DNA from: Lingula anatina | Lineage: Eukaryota; Brachiopoda; Lingulata; Lingulida; Lingulidae | Assembly (NCBI RefSeq): GCF_001039355.2 | Contig: NW_019775821.1 | Coordinates: 77,467-137,466, forward strand | Length of the DNA: 60,000 bases | Direction of reading: 5' to 3' | In this document: positions 11,602-24,300 of the stretch, one piece after another | Layout of the letters: each line of letters starts with the position of its first letter | How positions within the stretch are numbered: position 1 is the first letter of the stretch | The notes under the pieces: model-generated | Told to the model about the DNA's origin: nothing | The model's input: only the letters and a program-made list of their open reading frames with translations | Database searches by the model: none | Program-made: the position numbers and the translations under genes

Positions 11602-13249
11602 TAGCTACTTGTATTTGTGTACTGACGTTAGTTGGATTATTAAATGTGTTCGTTTCTTTTCTCACAATATGCACATATATACAGAGCTATGACAAATTTG
11701 TATGGCGTTCACAAACGGCAATGGCAGAGAAAGAGGGCAGATGAATACTTTAGTTCTCTTATATTATTGGGTCTTCGGCCTTATATTTATTACATTTGTG
11801 TGTTCAAAGTTAAAGAAGGTATCCGGGTGCATATAGGAAAATATCTGATACACGCATTTCTGCTCATTTACGTCACACTTTCTGCTTCCTGGGCGTTGCC
11901 GAAATCCGGCTGATAAATAAACCCGTGAACCACATGACGCTGCCCTACTTGACTTATAGCTTAATATAAACCGACAGTCCTTGCTTCCTCATGCCTCTGG
12001 GAAGATGCCGTCATTTGCCACCCACAGTGTAAACACACAAATTATGCAAGTCTGTACTTGTTTCCCAGTGTCGCTTGCAAAACAATGCACATATCTGCTG
12101 ATTTGGTATCCGAAGATTTTCAAACCGTTTCCAGACTACGGTATGGATCATTTACCAACCACTCCCTGCGCAATTAGTTTGGCACAAGTGTTGTTTATTT
12201 ATTAATAATTAGGTCTCATCAAAAGTTAGCTTAAATAATGTTGGCTATCAATTACATTATAGCCTGTATTTGCGCCTATCCAATTAGAAAGAAAATAAAA
12301 ACATTCAAATCGGTAGAAGCAAAATCAGGTATGGGAATGTTCGTTAATTCCCTTACATGTGAACAATGGCACATTATTGAACTGAGGTGGGACGTTCTCA
12401 CATAAATTAACACTAACCTGTTGAATGTCAGTAAATGCAAATATAGTGTAGTGATTTAATTCTTTCTAAATTTTAACTAGAAAATAAAACGTATGAGTAC
12501 AGAAGTCGTTTATCTTAAATTATTTTTTCAATTTTTAGGCGTAGCTTTGTAGAATGACACACTGTACGTTGTTTGATGGAAATCTTATACCCAAGGATGG
12601 TTGATTGGTTGTTTTATGTGCACGAGAAAGCATAACATTGCTCTAGTTCTGATATTAGCCGTGTCCAGCCCTAAAGGTTGGACCCTTGGGGTCCACCGAT
12701 AATTCTATAGCCAAGTCACCGTTTTAGATAATCTCACACCCTTTTGCTGTGTGCGAAAACTAATTGATGTACCGTGTGATAAGGGAAAAGGGAGATATCA
12801 CAGAAGTCATAAATTGTGATTACAAAACCATTTGTGTGAAATGATACGTCACTGCGAAGGGCACCATGACCCAGCTAAGGTGCAACGCGGTCAGTATGTT
12901 TTCCAGCTCAGGCTTGGCACGGGATTAGTGCAGGCTGTTTCTCAAAATTCCATTCAGATAAAGAATGCGGAGAATTTCATTCGCTCTCGATACAGTTTTA
13001 AATATGCTACATGTAGTTCAGGAAAATAAGAGAATACATTTTTAGAAACACACATTACAGCGCAAAGCATAATGATGTAATGATAAAACACAGATCCGTG
13101 CATTATATACATCAGTGTTGCAACCGCATGGCGAGCCAATGTTTGCCCACTCCCACCAGTTCAAAGTTGCAGCTTGACGAAATATCTGATAACCCATATG
13201 TATTCATACACCAGAACTAATGGGAACTAAATTTTGAAGCCCTTTCTTT

Positions 13250-13251
<2 letters not shown>

Positions 13252-13339
<88 letters not shown>
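13252..13339. repeat. (TA)n microsatellite
   Basis: Uninterrupted TA tract at the 3' edge of the duplicated block; counterpart of 2042-2117. Confidence 0.95.
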
Positions 13340-13343
<4 letters not shown>

Positions 13344-13348
13344 GAGAG

Positions 13349-14221
13349 TTGGCCTAAATTCATTCAGGTAAAAACTTAATATTTGGGATCTTATTGTGCA
13401 TTTAAGTACTGTTTAAAAGATAAATTAATAACCGGATTAATCAATTGGTTAATAAATTATTCAGTCATCTAAGAACTTAACTAAGCGACATTACATAAAT
13501 ACTTAATCAAATTTAAGACTTATAATTAAGTGGCACTTTGAGGAATGGTCACCATTTGCCAAAGGCATACTTGCATTCAACTTTTCCTTTCAATATTTGG
13601 AAGATACCAAAGTGTGTTAGTCATAAATATCACAAATTTCATAAATATTTTCTGGTGCAAAGCACATTCATCTCCTTTTTCGGCCGATTATCCTTTCTCA
13701 CTGGTGTATTTCTTCTCTTGTTCGCCATGCTTCAGCAGTAATTATATCCAAATTGCTACCATTAATTTTGAATGGCAATTCTATAGTCGTCTGTCGGGGA
13801 ATTGATCAAAAGAATAGTATACATCATTGGTGTTTTAAGTTAATAAAGCACTGTAACACAATGTACCTTGAAAGATTAAATGGTTAACTGACATTTAAAT
13901 ATTTTTAAACAGTTATTCTTGGATGCCACACCAACGATTGTTGAGGCCATTAAATGTGAACGTCATTACATTATGTTTGTAGACACCCAATCTGTGATTT
14001 CCCCGCCAAATCTAAAATCTGCATAACCGACATGCACCAAACACATAATGCGCAGAACCTTGAATGACCTCGTTTTCACTTAATATTACATTAAAAATGG
14101 CGCGCAGTTTTGTATGATGTCCTCGTATCGTGTGTAATATAGAAAACGTGACCAATGCCAAGGGCTAAACAGATAAGGTCGTAAATAAAAGTGCGAATGT
14201 CCTGGGTCCAGGTTTAATGGT
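13349..14221. promoter_or_regulatory. Upstream region of EGF gene A
   Basis: About 870 bases without exons before the signal-peptide exon at 14222. The promoter must lie here or close by, but no core element is clear enough to name. Confidence 0.3.
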
Positions 14222-17200
14222 ATGAAGCGACGGGGCAGAGTGAAGACGATGCCGCTAAGCATCTTGTTACTGACCATTTTATTCACGTGTAAGTAGTTTC
14301 ATCTTTCGTGATAAAAAGTACATAGCTTTTGGTAACTTTCATATATTCTTTATTATTCGACTTTTGGGACAAATCTGTTCTTTTTTCATTCAATTTTATC
14401 AATTTCTGCATATGTTTTTATTCATATGCCATGTTTGTTACTCGGGCATAACAACCTGTAGATAATATTTAATGTCTAGTGTTTAATCAAAGTCCGGTGT
14501 CATCTATTCCTTCAATGTAAAACGCTGGTGAGTGAGTACAATGCAAAAACAAACAGATGCAGCAACGTTAGGAGTAAACATTCTTTAACAGTTATATTTT
14601 CAAATAAAAAATGTATTTACATTTACATATACAGCATTGGTCAAAAAGGTTGTCCCACCCCCATTTCCATGTACTTTTATTTACAAATGATCACCTCACA
14701 GCTGTGAACTGTTAAAAATAGTGCTTTTNTTTTTTCCAGGAAAATCCACTTTTTGGCCAAAACGAAGAGTTATTATGACTTTAATGGTTTAAAAAAATAG
14801 AAAATAGTGGTGAAAATATACACATTTTATACCATTTAGTAAAATTTATAAGAGATACCCCCTCAAATCGACTGTTTCACTGTGACTTCTACAGATGTAA
14901 AGAAATGTCTATAAAATTGAAAAGAGGCCATCAAATGTTACCAAATTCACACACAATTAGCATTAGAGTGTGCTCGTTAAAGATCACGTGCCTAACAGCG
15001 TGTGCGTCTACCGCGTACTGCAATTATCTCCTGTAGACGGCGCGACAAGCCTTCAACACGGGTTACAATTCTATTTTGTGGGATATTGTCCCATTCTTCT
15101 TAAACAAGTTGGGGGAGTTGGTCCACGTTTTTATGGGGTTGGTTCTCCTTTGCATTGCACACTCCAATTCATGTCACAGTTGATTAGTAAGTTTAATATC
15201 AGGGCTCAAAGATGGTGGTTCCATCCTTAGACCATTGTGTTTCTTCAACAAACATTTGCCAGGCGAGAGGTGTGAGTAAGTGTGCAGTCACGATAAAGCC
15301 TGGAGTTAACCCCAAAGTCAGTTCTTGAGGATGGAATGAGATATCAGCTGAGAATGCTACGTTCAGTGATCCCACAGGCACCTGAACCTGGCCATCCATC
15401 ACTGGAAGGAAGTCAAGTTTAATGCAGAATCAAATTATTTCTTGTATCCCATCGATGGTCAAAGAGGGTCCATAAACATGTGAAAAATGCTTCTTGGAAG
15501 GGTGTGTGTAGGGTAATATCGCCTGAGGTGTTAGATCAATCCGCATTTGGAGAACATTCCAAGCCCATGGTATTAGTACATTGTTCCTTCTGGAACAAAA
15601 CCTAACAGGGGCATTTTAATGTAGCATTCTCAACAGAAATCTCACTCCATTTGCAAGAGGTGACTTCAGGGATGCTACTGGCTTCATTGTGACAACGCGC
15701 TTGCTCACCGCTCTCGTCTGGCAAAGGATTTGTTGCAGAAACACAGGGCTCTGAGGATGGGACAACCGTCTTTGAGCCCTGATATTAATCCTACTGAGCA
15801 CCTGTGGCATAAATTGGAATGTGCATTGTTGAGGAGAACCAATTCCTAAATAATCTTGACCAATTCCGCCACGCTCTTTAGGGTGAATGGGACAATATCC
15901 CACATAACAGAATTGTTACCCGTGTTGAAGGCTTGTCGCGCCGTCTACAGGAGATAATTGCAGTACGCGGTAGACGCACACGCTGTTAGGCACGTGATCT
16001 TTAACGAGCACACTCTAATGCCAATTGTGTGTGAATTTGGTGACATTTGATGGCGTCTTTTCAATTTTATAGACATTTCTTTACATCTGTAGAAGTCACA
16101 GTGAAACAGTCGATTTGAGGGGGTACCTCTTATAAATTTTACTAAATGGTATAAAATGTGTATATTTTCACCACTATTTTGTATTTTTTAAACCATTAAT
16201 CATGTTAGACCCGGTATCCGTAATAAAAAGCACTTTTTTAACAGTTCACAGCTGTGAGGTGATCATTTGTAAATAAAAGTACATGGAAATAGGGGTGGGA
16301 CAACCTTTTTGACCAATGCTGTATGTATTGCGAGAAATCATGTTAGATCATCGCCACTAACCCTATCCAACACAACCATAAAGTTTCAGATGGAAGAAAT
16401 TCTTTTTTTTTAATTTCTTATCGTCTTTTAATTCCGTAACGAGCTAGAGGTGCGGGATAAATAGATCGATTACGCGACCAGAAGATGTCGTTAAAAGCCG
16501 TTTTGTCGGCTGACTTTATAATTGGCATGCGTAGTTTTATTTGAGTTTGTAGGACACTGGTGACAGTGTTGTATGGATGACTGTGCTCTCACTTTTGAAG
16601 TATATTTAAGGTAATAAATTTAACATTTTTTTTTTGCAATTGTAGTCTTCCACGTGAGTTATGCGCATCACATTCCATTATGCACGGATATCGTATGACT
16701 TCGTCCCGTTTCGCTGTCTGTAATACACGAAGTTAAAGGGATTATATGAAACTGTACAATAAATACATTATAAACAACACAAAGAAGTGCAGTAAATTCC
16801 AGCTTTCCATCAAAATTTCGGTTATCGCAATTACTACTAAATCTGTACTTCCACGACCCACGTGGATCTTCACAGATGGCTACCCCCCCCAGTAATCTCT
16901 TGAAGAGTTTTACTGTGGAATACATCAAGTACGATATATAAATGGGTATGTATGTCTATAAAAGTCCTTTTTTTAAACATATAACTTTATTGCGTGTGAC
17001 ATTTTATATGTTTCATACAATGAAGACAATACACATTAAAACCAAAAAAAAAAGACGAGAAAATATCAAGATCCTGGATCAATATTAGGCAACTGACTGA
17101 TCCTTGAAGTTCTTATAACAAAGCAATCAGCGAGATATTGGTGAAAACTAACTCCATGTTTCATAATTTATGTGGCATGGACCATGCCATTCCCTAAATT

Positions 17201-18972
17201 GCGCGTGATACGCCCATCGCGACTATATTTTGAGTAATATACATTTCCAGTCCAAGTCAGATTATCTATTTAACGTGCCGGAGGCAATAGAGGTAAATGC
17301 AAATATGCATTGGCAATTTTTCATCTTAACAACGCTGTGGGTGGACTTTTATACAATCACGATATCCAATGACTCAGTACCTTCTTCACAACGTTGAGCT
17401 TTATATTCAAACACTAAGATAGAGTCAAGTTTTCCCACGTACATGCAAGTTGAATATATATTGATTTTTTGTCCTTTCTCCTCAAATGATCAGTAACTAT
17501 ATATTGATACACTCATACATTTATTGGCGTTGCTCTCTATTTTATATATTAATTAAATTATTACAGTTATTATTTTATGTATTTATCATTATTGTCCGAT
17601 TTATTTTTCTTTTGCTGTTTACCTATCTTTCTTGTTACTATATTCCAGTTTTATATATTTGGTATATTTGATATAAGACATCTGAATTTATATCATATGT
17701 AGATCGGAGATGACGGACCGAGACTGGCCGGTTAGGATCAATATTTTTTTTATTCCTAAAGTACAGTTGAATAGCTGTGAAAAAGATATATGTGCATCTT
17801 CAGAACATTTAAGAATGCAATAAACTGACTGTGTAAATTAATTTATACACACATTTGGGTGATATCGCCTGGTCCCGGTTTCACACACAAAAAAAAAAAA
17901 AAATTAAGTCGGGTTCCCTGGCTAAGAACTTAGTTTGCAAGGTTACATGGTCACGTGGGCACATCTCAACCTATCAGGAGCAGTGTTTCAGCACTCTAAT
18001 GGAAATCCTAGTCAGCTAAGCCAGGGAACTGACTTAAGCTTTTTTTGTGAAACTGGGGCTTGGTGCATGCCTTGTAGTTAGAGTACCTCAGGAGCTGGAG
18101 GTTTTGAGTTTGATCCCATCATCACCGAGTCCTTTTGAAAAACATTGCACCCTTTGTCTCACGGGTGACATCGAGCGGTTGTTAGGAACAGCTGGTCTGC
18201 CATTAACCTGTACGCGACTGCTCTCGACCGATCGATTAGCGTCAAAATTCGTTTTCATGTCACAGAAACGCAGGATCACAAAGTCGGCTATCCGGGCGTT
18301 ACTAAGGCTCGTTACATAAAGCTGGATCGATAAATAGCCTCTAACTCCGTCCTTAACGATGTCCATTGCAATAATTTTAAGCCTGAAGCAGTTTCACTCT
18401 CTTATACTTTGGCGGCAATTATTCATATTGCAGATAAAGATAATATGGCAGTTGACCTAATTTGATATCTCAGTATCAACTTACTTTGGTGCATTTTTTT
18501 TTCTTTTTGCAATTTCACATCTTGTCATTTCTTTAAAATTTGAATATAAACATACCTGTAACTGTGAAGCACCATTTTTCCTCACAACGACAAGGAAAAC
18601 GGGGGATACCCAACCAAAATGGCCATAAAGTCCACAACCAAATTTCAGGATGTTTATTCTGCTTGTACATGAATCTACTGAAATACTATATCTGTCGCCT
18701 TCTCATAAAATAAATTATACAACATATTTTCATAAAGTCTTAATATCCTGTGACCTGTTTCAGTGACAGCTGCTCAAACATGCGATGAGAATGCAGAGTG
18801 TGTTTCAAACACAGGGTTATTCCTCAACAACCATCTGTTGGGAAACGGGGTCCTGTGTTCAATTTTCTTCAGCTCGTGCCAGCCGAACCCAGTACAGACA
18901 CCAACAACAGGTTGTACTTGTGTATGTAGAAACGGATTTACTGGGGACGGAACCACGTGTACAGGTTAGTGG

Positions 18973-19025
<53 letters not shown>

Positions 19026-19236
19026 AATGTGTGCTATATATTACTTTCATTATATGCATTATATTGATAATTAGTTATTTAAGATGACCACTTTCAATTT
19101 ACAAATTTGAATTTTACTCGCCCATGTCAAGTAGTGTAAATTACTAGACATGGGCAAGTAAAATCTAAAATAATGTACATAAAATAGAAATAAATAAATA
19201 AATTAAATTAAATTTTATATTATGCCTTTATAATGT

Positions 19237-19301
<65 letters not shown>

Positions 19302-19941
19302 GGAAGAAGGAAGATAGGAAAGACAGCAGATATTAATATTCAATTGGTGGTAAACGTTTTATTACAGATGTCGACGAATGTGCCGATTCCCCTTGTCCAA
19401 ACCAACAATGTATCAACACTATAGGCAGTTATCAATGTGTTGATGATATAGACGAGTGTTCTCTGGATATCGATAACTGCGCAGAAAATTCCACGTGTGC
19501 TAACACTGTGGGTAGCTATACCTGCACGTGCCTCAACGGTTTTACTGGTGATGGCACAACGTGTGAGGATATAGACGAATGTGCACTAAACAATACATCT
19601 ACATCACAGGACTTAAATGATCGTAAGCGAAGATCTATCGGCGAAATTCACGTACTCAATGAATTACAGCGTCGTGGAAATGTTAAAAGAAGAAAAAGAC
19701 AATTAATCCAATTTGGTTCAAATGTACGTCAAAACTGGTGGCCAGCAGTAAGGACAACAACAGTGGTACGTATAATTACAACAACCCCATCGCCTACACC
19801 TGAATCAACACAGGCAATAATTGGAGGAACAACAGCGACATTTCCTCCGAATACAATTACATCAAATAATTGCGCTCAAAATGCTTTATGCGTAAACACC
19901 GTGGGTAGTTTCACTTGCGCGTGCAAAGACGGTTTCACCGG
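14222..19941 (+). CDS. Secreted calcium-binding-EGF repeat protein A (3' end lost in gap)
   Basis: Exon 1 (14222-14288) encodes a signal peptide starting MKRRGRVKTMPLSILLLTI and ends in phase 1 at gtaagt. Exon 2 (18764-18964) joins in phase 1 and encodes an unusual EGF-like module from TAAQTCDENAECV to CTCVCRNGFTGDGTTCTG, with a stretched middle loop. Exon 3 (19368-19941) encodes DVDECADSPCPNQQC, a complete calcium-binding EGF (DIDECSLDIDNCAENSTC ... GFTGDGTTC) and a third EGF interrupted by about 90 residues. That insert lies between its first and second Cys. It contains two furin-type sites, RKRR|S (about 19622) and RRKR|Q (about 19688), and a Thr/Pro-rich tail before NCAQNALCVNTVGSFTC. The frame then meets the n at 19942, so the real 3' end is missing. 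Intron 1 (4.5 kb) contains a palindromic Tc1. Expected location is extracellular matrix or secreted fluid. Confidence 0.75.
14632..16321. mobile_element. Palindromic Tc1-like element with two transposase C-terminal arms
   Basis: TA-flanked ends are inverted repeats: left CAGCATTGGTCAAAAAGGTT, right ending gaccaatgctg. Inverted homology continues far inward, roughly 14632-15400 against 15600-16321. Each arm encodes the C-terminal DDE-transposase motif pointing outward from the centre. The right arm on the plus strand reads SPDINPTEHLWHKLECALLR near 15777; the left arm on the minus strand reads SPDIKLTNQL near 15200. Both frames have stops and no N-terminal domain is present. The n at 14729 falls in the left terminal repeat. 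It lies in intron 1 of EGF gene A. Confidence 0.85.
16322..17873. other. Intron 1 of EGF gene A, central part
   Basis: AT-rich intronic sequence. No exon, hairpin element or conserved motif recognised. Confidence 0.4.
17874..18058. mobile_element. Small MITE of about 185 bp
   Basis: Terminal inverted repeats of about 45 bp with an internal A run: left CCCGGTTTCACACA, then A run, then ttaagtc and ccctggct. The right end reverse complemented reads CCCCAGTTTCACAAAAAAAG, then cttaagtcagttccctggct. No coding capacity. Confidence 0.75.
18058..18330 (+). mobile_element. Possible tRNA-derived SINE
   Basis: ttgtagttagagtacctcag followed about 22 bases later by gagtttgatccc resembles the A-box and B-box (GGTTCRANYCC-like) of a tRNA-derived SINE head. 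A conserved 3' tail cannot be confirmed from one copy. Confidence 0.4.
18979..19022. repeat. (CT)n microsatellite
   Basis: CT tract 15 bases inside intron 2 of EGF gene A, directly after the donor. Confidence 0.95.
19237..19301. repeat. (GATA)n microsatellite
   Basis: Uninterrupted GATA tetranucleotide tract in intron 2 of EGF gene A, about 65 bases upstream of exon 3. Confidence 0.95.
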
Positions 19942-19942
19942 N

Positions 19943-20263
19943 TAGTAAAAGCGACTCCATCACAAGGTATATTTAACAAGCTAGCTTTTACATTGCTCTG
20001 ACACTCAGGGTAGTAATAAAACGAGCAGGCCGGAAACAAAAGGAGGCGCGTCATTTAATTAACCCCAGTGCTCTTTGCAAAAGTCCCTACATGCAGAGTA
20101 GGGTCGAACACGTAGATTGATGGTGTGTCTATGGGAATGGGTTCATAGTCGCACTTCTCCTGCCTGGAACAAATGTACCAGAAATTAAAGGACGGTACAG
20201 ACAGGCGCATACAGGGGAAAACTTTAGAAAGGACGTTGGTCTGGATCACCACATTACACCGTC

Positions 20264-20297
<34 letters not shown>

Positions 20298-21059
20298 ATT
20301 CCCGACCAAAAATATTGTCACACCTCCAATACCATGTGTCTACAAATAATCGCATCACGACTAGAATTAACAGTGTTAAAGAGTTATTTTTTCCAAAATG
20401 ATAATCATATAAAGAAATATATAAAACTGAAAAAGCGCCGCTAATTAGAGTACCCGCTCCAGGGAAGAATCAACACCCTCATGACATGGACCATATCTGA
20501 AAAGATCTTTGGGAAGAAAGGGGCAATAAATAAACTGATTTGTAACCATTGCTGAAGGCACGTCGCGCCGCCTGGTACAGGAGGTAATTAAGTACGCGGT
20601 AGACATAATATGTCCTTTAAAAAATCACATTCTGATGCTGTGTGATAATACCGTGACACTGAGTGATGCCTTTTACTTTTATTGATATTAAATACGTCTG
20701 TATGAAAATTGCTTCGCATCAGATTTGAGGGAGTTTATATCTTAATTTGGATAATAATAAAAAAATATATAAATATATTTTTTTATCCTAAACTTTTTTC
20801 TGTATCGTAACTGAACCATGTGAGAGATGGCTTTTGGGACCAAAAGCACTCTTGAAAATGATACACAGCTGTGATGTGATCAACTGTAATATCTTAAATC
20901 GAAGGCTTACAAAAGCAGCATTATTTGGATATATATATATAACATACTAACTGTCTTAAACCTGAGTTATGTCTTACAATTTCTAAGACAGGTTAAAGAT
21001 CCCCATTCCCAGCAAGCACAGAGCGTTTTAAATAACGTTACCCTAACGATACCATAACG

Positions 21060-21125
<66 letters not shown>

Positions 21126-21342
21126 GTTATTGTGCCGTTATATTAACGTTCTGTGTTAGCTGGGTTGAAATATATACGTTATTGTGCCGTTATATTAACG
21201 TTCTGTGTTAGCTGGGTTGACATGGCAAACGGCTGATATTTACTGGATTGAAGTAGACTTAAACTTGTGCCCTTTCTATTTAAAGTTTTCTTTTTCTCGA
21301 GTAATGAACACCACATAAAGACAGCACTTTGATATTTTTCAG
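19943..21342. other. Post-gap region with degenerate Tc1 arm and AACGTT-type MITE
   Basis: After the n the EGF frame is not continued. A (TAA)n tract lies at about 20264-20296. From about 20298 to 20890 sequence resembles the 3' arm of the palindromic Tc1, for example the word cgtcgcgccgcctggtacagg beside tacgcggtagac, but it is heavily decayed. No signal-peptide exon for the second EGF gene is found here. Confidence 0.5.
21008..21164. mobile_element. AACGTT-type MITE with internal (TA)n
   Basis: Ends are CCCAGCAAGCACAGAGCGTT and the inverse aacgttctgtgttagctggg. A TA tract fills the middle (about 21061-21122). The right end is repeated at about 21174-21218. A solo end of the same family (cccagctaacacaacgtt) occurs at 40104 and at the allelic position near 45235. 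Confidence 0.7.
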
Positions 21343-24300
21343 TAACTGCAGCGCAGTGTGCTCCCGAGGCTGAATGCATTCCAAACCCACAAATATACTT
21401 GGTCTCCAATCTGTTTGGTGGGATCTTTTGCCAGCTTTTTTTCAATGCACCGTGTAGACTAGTAAACTGAGCGAAAAAAATGGCCTAACCCAGGACTAAT
21501 TGCAAAAAAATTGTAATGATGTTTTTTAGAAAGCTAAATATCCAAATTTTAACATATTAAAAATCTAGAAAAATCTAAGTAGTGGAAAATGGTTTTTAGG
21601 GCAGTTTTCCAAGATGGCCGCCAATATATTAAGTCTCCATAGGTAAAGGGGGTCTTTATTTTTTAGGAGTATTTTTGCTGGAATAAATGGGGTTAAGACC
21701 TTGAAATATATCCAGACTTAGAGACAAAGACCTTTTTGTTTAAAAGAAAAGCTTATTTGATAAGAATTATTCACCAAAGGTCATTGGCTTAGGGTCAAAG
21801 GTCAGGCAAAGGTCATTTGTATAGATTTTTACTTGAAATATTGCTTAAAAGTTTGCAATAAATGTTTTTAAAGACTGTTTATTGAAACTTTTGGTGTTTA
21901 TTACAATTATTACATCACTCACAACAAATCTATGAAGTTTGGCTGCAAAATATGTATTTTTAGGAGAAATATGAGACAAATTGTGAAAAATCAGATGAAT
22001 AAAAAGTATGTATAAATGTGTAGGGTAGATATTAAAAGTGGACTTCTCTTCATTCTGGGGAAAAATATTTCTATGTAAATGTCATATAATATATAGAAAA
22101 CATTTGTTTTTTTACATTTTCTTATTACAACCATCTATGTTCAGGCTCAATTCCTTTTTTCCAATATGGCCGCCAGCAAGGGTATTCATAAGGTTTTATA
22201 AGACTTAATTTTTTAAACATTTTTTTTCAGTAGGGACTTACTGCAAAAAAATTGTTATTAGGTATTTTAGAAAGCTTTATATCCAAATTAAAACATAATA
22301 AAAATCTAGAAAAATCTAAGTAGTGGAAAAAGGTTTTTAAGGGAGCTTTTCCAAGATGGCCACCATTATCTTGCGTCACTGTAAGTAAATGGTGTCTTTT
22401 GATTTAGGTGGTATTTTGCTAAGATAAATGGGGGTTAATCCTTGAAATATACACAAAGTTGTAGACAAAGAATAATTGGTTGAAAAAATAAGCTTATTTA
22501 ATAGGAATTATTCACCAAAGGTCACTGACTTGGGGTCAAAGGTCAGGCAAAGGTCATTTGTACAGATTTTCAACATGAAATTTTGCCTAAAATTTGCAAT
22601 AAATGTTTTTAAAGATTGTTTATTGAAACTTTTGGTATTAATTACAATTAGTACATTACTCACAACAAATTTATGAAGTTTGGCTGCAAAATATTTATTT
22701 TTAGGAGAAATATGAGACAAATTGTGAAAAATCAGATGGATAAAAATTATGTATAAGTAGATGGGGTAGGTAATTAATATTGACTTCTTTTCATTCTGAG
22801 GTCAAAGATTTCTATGTAAATGTCATATTATATATAGAAAACACTTGTTTTTTTTTACATTTTCTTCTTACACCCATCTACATTCCGGTTCAATGCATTT
22901 TTTCAATATAGCCGCCAGTAAGTGCATTCATAAGGTTTTATAAGACATAATTTTTTGAACGTTTTTTTCAGTAGGGACTTATTTCAAAAAATATAATGAG
23001 GTATTTCAGAAAGCTAAATATCCAAATTTAAACATAATGAAAAGCTAGAAAAATCTAAGTAGTGGAAAAAGGTTTTTAAGGCAGCTTTTCCAAGATGGCC
23101 GCCATTATATTGCATCAGTGTAAGTAAATGGTGTGTAATTTACATAGTATTGTGCTAGAAATAAATGGAGATAAAACCTCAAAATACACACAAAGTTAAA
23201 GAAAAGGACTTATTCACTGAAAAAAAGCTTATTTAATAGGATTTATTCTCTAAAGGTCACTGGCTTGAGTCAAAGTTCAGGCAAAGACCATTTGTGCAGA
23301 TTTTCCCTAAAGTGTTGCCTAAAATTGCAAATTATGTTTTTGAAGATAGGCAATTGAATTTGTTTGGGTGTTAAATATAATCATTATTTCATTCACAACA
23401 ACTCTGTGAGGTTTGGCTTCAAATATGGCTCTTTAGGAGAAATGTGAGTCTAAGTGTGAAAAATCAGACAAATAAGGATTCCGACAGGATAGGACTTCTT
23501 TTCATTCTGGGAACAAATATTTCTTTGCTAATATCATAAAAATATGATATACGAAAAACACTTGTTTTTTTTGTTTGCTGTACCTGTGTTTGCAGAGTTG
23601 GATATGTCAGTACAGGTGATGGTTCCACGTGTACGGGTAAGTAGCAACTTTTTTTAGTTTGTTTATGTCCCTCTCTCTCTCCACACAGAGAGAGAGAGAG
23701 AGAGAGAGAGCAACTTTTATTTGTCAGTGTATTTATCTCTCACCACATACACATACAGGGAGAGAGAGAGTACAACAGCTATTATTACAAAGAATGAAAT
23801 TTTTTATGGATTGCCCTTATAGATATATGGAAGTACTCTAATTGATACATTCATGCTTTATTACTTGTCAGCACTCCTGATCAAGTCAGGGGTCTTGGCC
23901 ACATACCTTCCAACCTGTCAATTCACACTGGAATCCCCCCTATCTATCAGACTTTCCACTCTTTAATTTCGTTAGAACCTTTGGCGATAAAACGTATGGC
24001 TAAATCCCCATTTTTAAACTCTCAGGGCTGTATCTTTTACCCTAAAATCGCAATTATGGCGTCACATGTAGGATGACATGTGTAGATGTTTATTTAATTA
24101 GTCACCGAACACTGAAGATTCACGTATTACCCAAAAGAATGTATGTAAGGCAGTAGGCGAAGGGTGACAATATTCTTAATATTTTGTTCAGCTTTCTTGG
24201 AAATATCTGCATTTTGTTAAGGATAAATTAAAAAGAAAATTATGATTTAATAGCTTAACTATATACACTTGTGCCCAAAATGGTTGGCACACGGAAATTT

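Larger units (their letters stand above)
10536..13348. repeat. Duplicated non-coding block, copy with MITE insertion
   Basis: Collinear with about 62-2120. It differs from that copy by the 746-bp element at 10856-11601 and by scattered substitutions that are denser at the 5' end. The open frame seen at 1541-1819 has a stop here (aaattgtga), arguing against coding function. Confidence 0.8.

Noticed and set aside
21492-23573. Possible CRISPR-like or coding tandem array
   Set aside because: Units are about 741 bp, diverged, full of stops and in a eukaryotic intron.
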